Assembly: GCA_029747015.1 (NCBI GenBank)
Contig: JAKOGI010001277.1
Coordinates: 193,501-257,500, forward strand
From: Carnegiea gigantea
Lineage: Eukaryota; Streptophyta; Magnoliopsida; Caryophyllales; Cactaceae
Length of the DNA stretch: 64,000 nt
Direction of reading: 5' to 3'
Shown here: piece after piece, positions 21,683 through 31,503 of the stretch
Layout: the number at the start of each line of letters is the position of its first letter
How positions within the stretch are numbered: position 1 is the first letter of the stretch
Position numbers and translations under genes: made by a program
Notes under the pieces: model-generated
Told to the model about the DNA's origin: nothing
What the model saw: the letters and a program-made list of their open reading frames with translations, nothing else
Databases searched by the model: none

Positions 21683-22689
21683 GCTACTTACGAACGGATC
21701 TACTATCTTTGGTTATAAATATTGGAGCAACTTGAAGACCAAGGAACACGGAAAAACGTAACACTAGCAAAGAACAAGAACTAAGAGTCACACTTGCAAA
21801 TATCATTCTCTTGTTTACTTAATTTATCGAGTTGTATTCTTCTAGTTATAATTGGGTATTTGGGTGGGATAGTTAGACTCTACCAAGGACTTGTTGAAGT
21901 GTCAACTTGTAATTTGGAACTTAGAGTAGGTATACTCCAGAATTGTGTATTCGCTAATAATAAATTGGGTTAGTCCTAGAGTTAGGGTCTTAAGGAACTC
22001 TAGGTGGAGACTAAACCTGATTGCGGCTAACCTCGTTAAAAAATACTCATGTCTTTCTGAATTGCTGTTTTCTATCGGTTTTTTCCAGCAACTTTTCCAA
22101 GCTTTTTCCGACAACATTTCGAAGCTTCCATCCGTATTTGTTGCAATTACCATCGCATACAGATACAAACACAGAAAGAGCCCGGTGGCTGTACTCTGGG
22201 GAGGTGAACTCCTGTTCTCGGCGGGATTCATCTCAGCACCGGCCCGTCTTTGCCAGCGCATCTCTGCTTATATGTCTGCCGGAGCTTTACAAGACTGGTT
22301 GCTACAGCTTTACGACGGCTGGAGCCAAGTCATCGATGGTAACATCTATTACTCCCGTTACTCAACCTTACCCCTATCCTTGTCCTGGTTCTGACTGTTC
22401 CCTACCCACTGCCCCACGGTTGCAGCTCACCGCCTCTGGTGGGTGTCCCCAGTAAGGCTAACGTTGAATCGACCACTCAGTACCTAGGCTTTCAACCGTT
22501 ATAGACTGGGCTTGCTGGCTCCATTCTATTTTTGTGTTTAGTGTACATCCATAGCCACATAGGCTCCTTCTGACTTTTACCTCCTTTAGAATTCTTATGG
22601 TTTTTATTATTGTTTTTTGGAGTGTAGTCTTTTCTGTTGTCGCCTTTCTTCACTATTGCTTTGTTGTGGTAGCGGTTATTAGTCCTTAT
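21683..22689 (+). other. No gene; probable start of RTE LINE leader
   Basis: 21683-22020 is AT-rich sequence without recognised content. 22170-22470 is more GC-rich with GTGGCTGTACTCTGGGGAGG and TTTACGACGGCTGGAG-like stretches that recall plant RTE 5' leaders, and 22540-22689 is T/G-rich and resembles 33350-34027 downstream of the L1. Overlapping frames of 140-150 aa here have no recognisable domains. The RTE link is inference. Confidence 0.35.
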
Positions 22690-22705
22690 AAGGTTGCGTG
22701 TATTG

Positions 22706-23433
22706 TCAACCCACTCACCTCCTGATAGGGAGCTGATTTTTGTTCTTGGGTGGCCGTGGCCTTGGCATACTATGTTGTATTACCCATTACTAATGTCAAG
22801 GATATTTCTGCTTGTACTTACTTCGCACTACATGGTTTCAACCCTCTGCCCCAAGCGCCCCTTGCTGGACTATAAAGTATGCTATGCTTTTTCGATTTCC
22901 GAATTGTTCATGGGTATATGCTCAAGAGGTTGCTGGATAATGCCTATTCACTGGTGTACTAGTGTTGCTCCTAATATTAGTGAGCAGCCTAGACATTGGA
23001 GTTTATGGTATGGTCCCCCCTGGGCTTATGGTCGATGATGATTTTATTCGTAATTGCGACCTCTACCTCTACCTCTACCTTTACTACTCCAAATATCATT
23101 AAATTGGTGCTCTTTGGCTATAAATATCAACCTTTGACCTATACGCTTAGTAGTTTATTTGATCATGATCATTATGTGTTTGACTGGATTTTGAACTTCA
23201 TACTATTAAAGCCTCCAAATTATGTTCGCAGGATGACATATTATTTCTGTACCACAGAACAAGTTCAACTTCAGTCACTGGTAATGCACTATGGCATATT
23301 TATCATGATTTTATTATGGCGAGAGAAGAGCAAAGAGAATTTACTTCCCTTGGCTCCTCCAAGGCCCGTTTCCAGATTGCCTTCGGGCCTGAACTTTCTG
23401 TGCACATTCGGGGTTTATGGATCCTGACCTCAA
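22706..23433 (+). other. L1 5' region, no recognisable ORF1
   Basis: 728 bp between the target duplication and the ORF2 ATG. Open frames exist (22694-23038, 22996-23427) but show neither the RNA-binding domain nor the CCHC knuckle of plant L1 ORF1 proteins. Confidence 0.45.
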
Positions 23434-24235
23434 ATGAAAATAATTAGTTGGAATGTCCAAGGTACAAAAAAGAATCAAGTCCTACAAGAAATAAAACTCT
23501 TGTCAAGCACTCATAAACCAGATATGATCTTCCGCTTGGAAACACTAGTTAACGAAAAGAATATTAGTAAAATATTACCGACCATGGGCTATGATCATTT
23601 TAACTATACTCTCCCATCCAACCATTCTGGGGGAATTGCTGTTTTATGGAATAATGGCACTATTCATGCTTCTGTCTTATCCAAAGAATCGCGAGCAATA
23701 CATATGCTAATCCATGATGTACAAAAAGCACAAAATTGTATTTTATCAGGAATTTATGCCCCTACACAAGAAAAAGAAAAAAACGAGTTCTGGAACCACC
23801 TTTTGGAATTGAATATAGTTTTCGACCTCCCGCGGTGCCTTATTGGGGATTTTAATCAACTGGCATCCTCCAAGGAAAAAATTGGTGGGCAATCGCTCGC
23901 TAATAGGAAGTACAATAGACTAAATTCCTTTACAATTCTATCAATGCAGAACCACTCCACGTGAAGGGGCGATTATTCACGTGGAAAAAAAGAATACATA
24001 CCCATCTTATATACGAAAGACTGGATAGAGCAATTGCCAGGAACGATTGGATGTGCATGTACCCTGACGCTTTTGAGATGCATGGTAATTTTACTTGTTC
24101 TGACCATTGCCCCATTATTCTATCTACTGAACCACCACGAATTAGACAAAAAGCTTTCCCTTTCCGATTTCAGAATTTTTGGAACAACTATCAACATGTT
24201 GATATTATAGTCAAAAAGCAATGGGGGGTGACAAT
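23434..24235 (+). pseudogene. L1 ORF2 endonuclease domain
   Basis: APE-type endonuclease that nicks target DNA to prime reverse transcription. It starts at an ATG with MKIISWNVQG. Further motifs are SGGIAVLWNN, YAPTQEKEK, the catalytic GDFNQ, then YERLDRAIARNDW and the terminal SDHCPII. The usual ETK near residue 38 reads ETL. A frameshift near 23940 moves the reading frame before VKGRLFTW. E2 interrupts the domain end after codon ACA at 24231. Confidence 0.85.
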
Positions 24236-25615
24236 TGTTGCAGAAAAACAGACAGAGTTTTAATATTTATAAACCCCAAGTGCAAGGTGTATCGTTGAGT
24301 ACTTGGGGTGTCGTCCACAGGGAATTGTGTTTCCAACTACCAGAGTTCACTAGAGCGTCTCAATCTAGGCGAGATCAACGGTGAAGGAGGGGAACTAAAC
24401 TACGCTACAAACACGAAAACAAGCGACTTGGAGTTGTGATTTTACCAATGGATGAACCAACTAACCAAGACGAGTCCTAACCTACCCGAACCATACTATG
24501 AATAAGAGATGGTCGGTTGCACCATCGAAGACCACCCAAGCCCTCTCTCAAGGGTCATGAGCTAGTCTAACTCATGTAACCACCTACTTTCGTGGGGTTA
24601 GGCGAATTAGACCACAAAACTAGCAACCTCAGACCTCGCTCGATTCGGATACTACTTTCGTGTCCCGAACTCGGCCATTCCCTCTCCCACACTAGCAAAT
24701 TGACCTCACTTCTCAGCATAAGTCAATCGCCCAAAAATATGGATGAAAACCCTCTCAGGCATTTCATCGAACACTTGGCGGGCGTGAAGGAAAACTCTAA
24801 GTTTTAGGCATAGATTGGGTATGATTAGGCCAAATACAAGATCAATTAGCTATCAAGAGGCTAATCACAATCCAAGCCACAAATCTACCAACTAATCAAC
24901 ACAAGTAAGCATAAAACCTAACTATGCTTAAACTAGCAAACATGAACAAGAGAAAAGATGATAAAACTAATCTAATTCTAACAAGCAATTCTAACATGGG
25001 TTAAACATGAAACAAAGCAATTAAATCAAACCAAAATCAAACAAATAAACTGAATTAACGAAATCTAAAGCAAGAACAAAACATAAGATAAAAGAAAAGG
25101 GAAGAGAAAACTCATGTTTGATAGGATGAATTCGCATTCCAATTCCTTGAACCTACAAGTTCCATCCTAATCTAATCCCCTCAATGGGATTTTTATTGCC
25201 TACAATCTAATCTAAGCTAACCTCGAAAAATAGAAGAAGAAGCCCCCTAAGCAAGGCCGAAAGAGGGGATTAAATAGAAGACAAGGCGGGCCGCGAAGAA
25301 CCGGACGGAGACACGAGTGGCATGACCGTGCCATGGTGGCACGGCCGTGCCACGTGGCATGGTGTGGCCGTGCCACATTGCTGGCCGGTTTTCCCCGGTT
25401 GGCTCCGTTTCCCGTCTTTTCGCCTGTTTTGATCCTTTTTCGCCCCTTTTCGCGGTATTTGCTTGGTTCAACTTATTACCTATAAGAATAAACAAAACAA
25501 GTAAAAATCTCAAAGAATACTGAATAAAACAAGAAAAACTCTAAAGATTACGTTATTATACGAGCTAAGATTAGGCGAAAAAGGCATGTAAAATGCGACA
25601 AATTATCGCCTAACA
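24236..25615 (-). repeat. E2 3' LTR (left copy)
   Basis: 1380 bp, TGTT...AACA. The U5-like block is at 24270-24325. The GC-rich palindrome block (25318-25378) includes the perfect 18-nt palindrome GTGGCACGGCCGTGCCAC (25336-25353). A TATA-like box on the minus strand (plus TTAAATA, 25270-25276) lies just downstream in the element's direction. Confidence 0.9.
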
Positions 25616-25653
25616 AATACCCCCACACCTATCTTTTGCTCTTCCTCGAGTAA
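25616..25653 (-). other. E2 polypurine tract and hairpin at the 3' LTR
   Basis: Minus strand GGTGTGGGGGTATT abuts the LTR start TGTTAGGCG. The hairpin TTGCTCT-TCCT-CGAGTAA (25636-25653, plus strand) forms six of seven pairs, one of them G-T. Confidence 0.7.
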
Positions 25654-26717
25654 GACAAAAGAAAAACTAACCTAAGAACCTAACTCACTTTCGTAGGAAT
25701 CACGGTTGCATTTAGTATATGCAACAAGCCCTTTGAACCCCTTGGTTCCCCCAAGTGGACGAGTAAGGTCTCGTGAGGGTTTACAGAAGATATACCCACA
25801 AAATCTCAAAAAGGAAAAACAAAGAAAAGAGAAACAAAAAACGAACAATGAAAATGACAAAACAAAATATATGCATTAGGGTGAACTGTACACGTTCGGA
25901 TCAACCAAAACCGCCTAATAACTCAAGTATCAGTCTATACACAAGCATTACATGCATTTCAGGATACATCATCCCAAAGAATGGCATCCAGACATCAGCT
26001 TTTCACCCCATGATGCATGAAAACATTGAATCCATCCTGGTGCCTGGTGTGCAAGTGTATCATCACCCTAAGACTTTGGCCTACTAAAACCAAACTCAAT
26101 CCCACTTAGCTGACACAAGCTACCTTTTTTGAATGGCTAGCATGGAAAGCAAGCTTCCTCAGTAGCAGTATTGCCTCAAAGGGTAACACCCAGTAGCGCA
26201 TGCCTCAAAGGGGTACTTGTCATTTCCAACTATTTTCTTCCCCACTTTTTTTTTTCTTTCCATTATTATTTTTTCAATACAAACTCATATTACGCCTCAA
26301 AGGGATACTCCCAGTAGCGCTTGAATTTGTTTGTTTTTGCTTTTGTTTTGGAAAATGGGGGTGCCAGCACATATAAAAGAAGCTGTGCAGTAAACAAGTA
26401 GGAGAGTCAATCATGGAAGACTAAGAATATAGGATGATAATAATACATAAATCAGGACTGGATTGCAAAATTACAGTGGGCTGTTGGGGTTAGAACTGAG
26501 ACCTAAAATGACAGATTGGGGATGAACATCTATCATGCATATTATACTTATATACGAGCTAATAGTTAAGGTACCGGAGATCAAGGCTGATCAAAATAGT
26601 ACAAAACTCCCCTAAATTCAAAAGGAAAAGAAAAATTTATACAAAAAGGAGAAAAATTGAAAAATTTACACAAAAATAATGAAAATTTCACAAAAACAAG
26701 AGTAAAAGGGGAGATGA
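25654..26717 (-). other. E2 non-coding interior
   Basis: No gene. 25680-25800 matches 2650-2780 of E1, and 26030-26160 matches 2990-3117. The intervening parts are AT-rich. Confidence 0.65.
26155..26322. repeat. E2 short repeat units CCTCAAAGG...CAGTAGC
   Basis: Units GCCTCAAAGGG(A/T)... followed by CAGTAGCGC at 26155-26225 and again at 26296-26322. One unit contains GGGA-TAC-TCCC, able to form a small hairpin. Counterpart of 3118-3200 in E1. Confidence 0.7.
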
Positions 26718-26757
26718 CCCCACCCCCACACCTAAATCTCACAATGTCCTCATTGGG
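26718..26757 (-). other. E2 internal purine tract and hairpin module
   Basis: Hairpin CACAATG-TCCT-CATTGGG (26740-26757, plus strand; six of seven pairs) next to a minus-strand GGTGTGGGGGTGGGG tract (26718-26732), about 1.1 kb from the LTR-proximal module. Confidence 0.65.
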
Positions 26758-27143
26758 AGCCGTGAGTCATCACCAACACACAAAAATAAAGAAAACAAAA
26801 TTAAACACAAGAAAAACAAAAATCGACAAGAATATACACAAGCTAACACACTCTCCCAAAAACACAATCTCACGTAAAACAACAATACGATCACACATAA
26901 ATACAAACTAACGCTACCAAAAACAAATATAGACCAATCCAACAATACCACCAATCACAACACAATAAAAATCCACAAAAACACAAAAATGATGATCATA
27001 GCCAACAACGGCTCAACAACATCCAAATTTCACCACAAGATGATCACCAACAAAAACACAAACCTAATATTCACAACTAAACAAAAACAAAAAAGAAAGA
27101 AAAGAAAAATAAAAAGAAGGGGGGAAGAGAAGAGTGAGAACGA
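26758..27143 (-). other. E2 A/C-rich non-coding stretch
   Basis: Plus strand rich in ACACAAAAAC-type sequence; parallel to the A-rich stretch 3650-4150 in E1. No gene. Confidence 0.55.
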
Positions 27144-28463
27144 TTATACCAGGTCGGGTACTGAAGGTACCTGAACTATGCCATGACGACTTAAGGAGCA
27201 CAGCCACTCCTTGCCGCTCAAGATGCGAGTCGTCATCTCGGATGCAGCCAAAGCTCGTAGGAGCTTATCATGCGTTGCTGCATGCGGCTCAGAATGGTGT
27301 GAGTAAGACAACACTGGTAAAGATGGAGCAAACAAAGTTAGTGCCCTCTTAAACTCACCAAATACCTGTGAGAAATCAGTAGAATAATCCAATACAATAG
27401 TCAATGCGATTTCTCCAGGCATGCCCTCTAGGTACAAACGATAAGGATCAAGGAGGGGGTCATACCCTCTAAAAGTACCTAGAGGCTCAGAATAGTCAAC
27501 CACTTTCCCCTCAAGCACCGTAAGAGAATCGATCGGTGAGAGGTCACAATATTGAGGGGAAGGGGAGGGTAGTGAACATGAAGAAGCATGAGAAAAATCA
27601 AGGGGGTGGAGGGATATATGGTCAGTAAGATCAGGACTAGATGAAACTGCAGTCACAGCATCCACACAGGACTCCCCCTCGAGAATCTCGTCGAGATCAT
27701 GCACCTCACTAAAAGTACTGTCTGACTCAAGACAGAAATCATCCCCACTGATACTAGCACCAACACAAAATGTCGCACCTACCTCGAACTCCGTCGACTG
27801 AGCTAAAGGAAAAGGTGGATCAGGATAGGTCATAGTGTTGTCCTTAAAGGGGCTAGGTAGGGATGGAGCAACAAGAGGTAGAGTAGGTAAGGGAGGGTCA
27901 CGCACGTCCTCTAGTCCGGACTCTAGAGGAGGAAAAGACGCACCATCATCACACAGATTGACATCAAGTCTAGGAGCACTAGAACTAGGGTCGGTCTCGG
28001 GTGATAGGTCATACTCCCGCAGTTTATTAACAAACTCAGCAAACTCAACTTGTTGCTTGTTCATGGCCTTTATCATACTAGAAATTCTAGCAAAACCATC
28101 AGCAGAAATACGATAGGGATAAGAAACACTGTCATGATCAGAACAATGACAGATCTCACATGCAAGAGGTGTATAATTAGGAACGCATGGGGATGGGGTG
28201 GATGAAGTACATTGACTAGTCTCAAATTCATAAGTATCCCTAGCCAACCACTCAAGTAATTCCCAAGCTTCATCAACATTTCGAGCACAGAAATCCCAAT
28301 GCTCCAAAAGAGCACGGGTCTCACAAGTCACACCCTCATAGACCATGTTCAAAATTTCCCACTTTTCTAGGCAATAACCACAATCAGCAAGAAAAGCATG
28401 TAATCTATCATAGTATCGCCAAAACAATTCATGTTCATGTTGAGGGAAGTGGGAAAGAGACAT
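27144..28463 (-). CDS. E2 Gag-like protein (439 aa, open)
   Basis: The only coding sequence of E2, starting about 100 nt from the PBS with MSLSHFPQHEHELFWRYYDR. Residues 1-90 resemble the helical capsid part of plant gypsy Gag (WELLEWLARDTYEFE) and align with the broken E1 frame. At residues 114-127 lies a knuckle-like CEICHCSDHDSVSY in which the last Cys of CX2CX4HX4C is Tyr. The remaining 300 residues are acidic, rich in Ser/Pro/Asp, and unrecognised. The frame has no stop, unlike E1 and E3. If translated it could form or join particles made by a relative. Function beyond Gag is unknown, and whether it is expressed cannot be seen. Confidence 0.7.
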   Translation of the reverse strand: MSLSHFPQHEHELFWRYYDRLHAFLADCGYCLEKWEILNMVYEGVTCETRALLEHWDFCARNVDEAWELLEWLARDTYEFETSQCTSSTPSPCVPNYTPLACEICHCSDHDSVSYPYRISADGFARISSMIKAMNKQQVEFAEFVNKLREYDLSPETDPSSSAPRLDVNLCDDGASFPPLESGLEDVRDPPLPTLPLVAPSLPSPFKDNTMTYPDPPFPLAQSTEFEVGATFCVGASISGDDFCLESDSTFSEVHDLDEILEGESCVDAVTAVSSSPDLTDHISLHPLDFSHASSCSLPSPSPQYCDLSPIDSLTVLEGKVVDYSEPLGTFRGYDPLLDPYRLYLEGMPGEIALTIVLDYSTDFSQVFGEFKRALTLFAPSLPVLSYSHHSEPHAATHDKLLRALAASEMTTRILSGKEWLCSLSRHGIVQVPSVPDLV

Positions 28464-28566
28464 ATTATATTTTTTTGGAATTTTTGATTTTTTTGATTTT
28501 TTTTTTGATTTTCTAAAGGCCTAGCCTCGAATGCTGAAGTAAACCCCAATATTGAAAGACGCCAAT

Positions 28567-28584
28567 TCCCCGGCAACGGCACCA
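28567..28584 (-). other. E2 primer-binding site (tRNA-Asp)
   Basis: Minus strand TGGTGCCGTTGCCGGGGA: one mismatch to the tRNA-Asp complement found in E1. Six bases separate it from the LTR. Confidence 0.85.
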
Positions 28585-28590
28585 AAAACT

Positions 28591-29941
28591 TGTTGCAGAA
28601 AAACAGACAGAGTTTTAATATTTATAAACCCCAAGTGCAAGGTGTATCGTTGAGTACTTGGGGTGTCGTCTGCAGGGAATTGTGTTTTCAACTACCAGAG
28701 TTTACTAGAGCGTCTCAATCTAGGCGTGATCAACGGTGAAGGAGGGGAACTAAACTACGCTACAAATACAGAAACAAGCGACTTGAAATTGTGATTTTAC
28801 CAATTAGTGAACCAACTAATCAATACGAGTCCTAACCCACCCAAACTACGCTATGAACAAGAGATGGTCGGTTGCACCATCAAAGACCACCCAAGCCCTC
28901 TCTCAAAGGTCATGAGCTAGTCTAACTCGTGTAACCACCTACTTTCGTGGGGTTAGGCGAATTAGACCACAAAACTAGCAACCCCGGACCTAGCTCGATT
29001 CGGATACTACTTTCGTGTTCCGAACTCGGCCATTCCCTCTCCCACACTAGCAAATTGACCTCACCTCTCAGCATAAGTCAATCGCCCAAAAATATGGATG
29101 AAAACTCTCTCGGGCATTTTATCGAACACTTGGCGGGCGTGAAGGAAAACTCTAAGTTTTAGGCATAGATTGGGTATGATTAGGCCAAATACAAGATCAA
29201 TTAGCTATCAAGAGGCTAATCACAATCCAAGCCACAAATCTACCAACTAATCAACACAAGAAAGCATAAAACCTAACTACGCTTAAACTAGCAAACATGA
29301 ACAAGAGAAAAGATGATAAAAACTAATCTAATTCTAACATGGGTTAAACATGAAACAAAGCAATTAAATCAAACCAAAATCAAACAAATAAACTGAATTA
29401 ACGAAATCTAAAGCAAGAACAAAACATAAGATAAAAGAGAAGGAAAGAGAAAACTCATGCTTGATAGGATGAATTTGCAATCCAATTCCTTGAATCTACA
29501 AGTTCCATCCTAATCTAATCCCCTCAATGGGATTTTTATTGCCTACAATCTAATCTAAACTAACTTAGAAAAATAGAAGAAGAAGCCCCCCGTAAGCAAG
29601 GCCGAAAGAGGGGATTAAATAGAAGACAAGGCGGGCCGCGAAGAACCGGACGGAGACACGAGCGGCACGACCGTGCCAGTGGGCACGGCCCCACCGTGCC
29701 ACATTGCTGGCCGGTTTTGCCCGGTTGGCTCCGTTTCCCGTCTTTTCACCTGTTTTGATCCTTTTTCGCCCCTTTTCGCGGTATTTGCTTGGTTCAACTT
29801 ATTACCTACAAGAATAAACAAAACAATTAAAAATCTCAAAGAACATTGAATAAAACAAGAAAAACTCTAAAGATAACGTTATTATACGAGCTAAGATTAG
29901 GCGAAAAAGGCATGTAAAATGCGACAAATTATCGCCTAACA
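28591..29941 (-). repeat. E2 5' LTR (right copy)
   Basis: 1351 bp, collinear with 24236-25615. The palindrome block (29660-29702) is shorter than in the left copy, and a further short deletion lies near 29330. U5-like block at 28625-28680. Confidence 0.9.
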
Positions 29942-29946
29942 ACAAT

Positions 29947-31503
29947 CCAAGGTACCAAGATGTTCTAGTTTTCAAACAAACTAAAATGCATCAAATACGA
30001 CCTTAAGGCTTGGGCCAAAATGCAGTTTGGTAATTTCCACAACAAGATTGTCTCTAACGAACAAAAAATTGACTATGTCGAAAGCAAGCTGCTTGAGAGT
30101 CCTGACAGTTTCAGATTCAACTCTTGGATGACGCGACTCATTAAACAAAGAGAAAAGTTGTTGTTATTCAACCAAAAATATTGGGGGAAGCTCAGACGGA
30201 AAGAATGGCTTGTAAATGGCGACAGAAACACAAAGCTCTTCCGACGCATAGCCAGTACAAAAAGGAAAAAGAAGATGGTCATTAAACTAAGAGATGATAG
30301 TGGTATCTGGATTGATGACCATAGAATAAGTGCTGAAACTTTTGTCAAAGACTTCAAACAAAGATTTAAATCTCCCCATAACCAGGCTCGATTTCTGCCA
30401 AGTCTGGGACTGCCACGGAAAATTTGAGATGCGGATAATCTCGAACTTATTAAACCACCCAATGTGGATGAAATTAAAAATGCAGTTTTTAGCATTGACT
30501 CCAATAAAACTCCGGGCTCTGACGGTTTTGGTGCAGGATTTTTTCAAAAGTACTGGCCAATTATTCAATCAGAACTAGTCAACTGCATATTCGAATTTTT
30601 TCGCAATGGAAAAATCCTAAAAGAAATTAATCATACTTTTATTGCACTTATCCCTAAGATTGATATACCTCAACAGACAAACCACTTTAGACCTATCAGT
30701 TTGTGTTCAACTCTTTACAAGATCATTGCTAAAATTTTGGTAACCAGAATGCGACCATTGCTTAATAATCTCATATCTCCGGTACAAAGTGCTTTTGTTC
30801 CAGGACGATCCATCCATGACAATATCTTGTTAACTCATAAAATCATGCATAAATTTAAGAACACCAAGAGCAGGACATCTTGGGCTGCCATTAAATTGGA
30901 CATGGAAAAAGCATATGATAGGCTTGAATGGGATTTCATCTTAAAATGTTTACAAGAATTAGGCTTCCACCCAATATGGAACCAGTGGATCATGGAATGT
31001 ATCTCTTCAGTATCATACTCCATTATAGTCAATGATGAACCTAATGGCCTTTTTTCCACGACCAGAGGAATTAGACAAAGGGATCCATTGTCACCATACC
31101 TCTTTATCATTTGTATGGAAGCCCTGAATCATTTTCTCAACCAAGAAAGCCACATCAATAAATCAGGTATTGGGATCAAATTAAAACCCCGAACGTCCTC
31201 TCTCCCGTGTCTTATGTTCGTTGATGATTGTCTGCTCTTTTGTAAAGCTCAGCCTCGCACCTATACCCTTGTTAAAAATACTCTGGATAAATTCTGTAGC
31301 CTATCTGGTCAATTAATTAATCTTCATAAATGTGCAGTCACATTTTCAAAAAATGTGACTCAGGCATAGAAGCATTCTACTATAGGTATTCTCAGCATCC
31401 CCCATAAAGACTCACTAGGCAAGTACATCGGATGCCCTGTTTTTCAAAGGCAACCTTCACGCATTACCTTCCAGGAGATTATTAGCAAAGCCACCTCTAA
31501 CTA
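29947..31503 (+). pseudogene. L1 ORF2 reverse transcriptase
   Basis: Continues ORF2 after E2; joining at ACAAT keeps the frame. Motifs in order: WLVNGDRNTKLF, KTPGSDGFGAGFF, ALIPKIDIPQQTNHFRPISL, SAFVPGRSIHDN, KLDMEKAYDRLEW, GIRQRDPLSPYLF, and the active site FVDD (31217-31228). In-frame stops at 29966-29968, 30425-30427 and 31367-31369 break it, and a frameshift occurs near 31500. This domain would copy the LINE RNA at the nick. Inactive as it stands. Confidence 0.88.

Larger units (their letters stand above)
24236..29941 (-). mobile_element. E2: gag-only LTR retrotransposon nested in the L1
   Basis: TGTTGCAG...CGCCTAACA LTRs (24236-25615, 28591-29941) flank a 3-kb interior, and the whole is bordered by ACAAT at 24231-24235 and 29942-29946. 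On the minus strand: 5' LTR, PBS for tRNA-Asp, a 439-aa gag frame, non-coding region with two hairpin/purine-tract modules, 3' LTR. No pol. Gag and several non-coding blocks are homologous to E1. The sharp ends, perfect target duplication, similar LTRs and open gag point to a fairly recent insertion. Confidence 0.9.

Noticed and set aside
21945..22455. Overlapping 144- and 149-aa plus-strand frames
   Set aside because: No domain; mutually overlapping; lie in presumed LINE leader.
22996..23427. Candidate L1 ORF1
   Set aside because: No RNA-recognition domain or CCHC knuckle; composition like random sequence.
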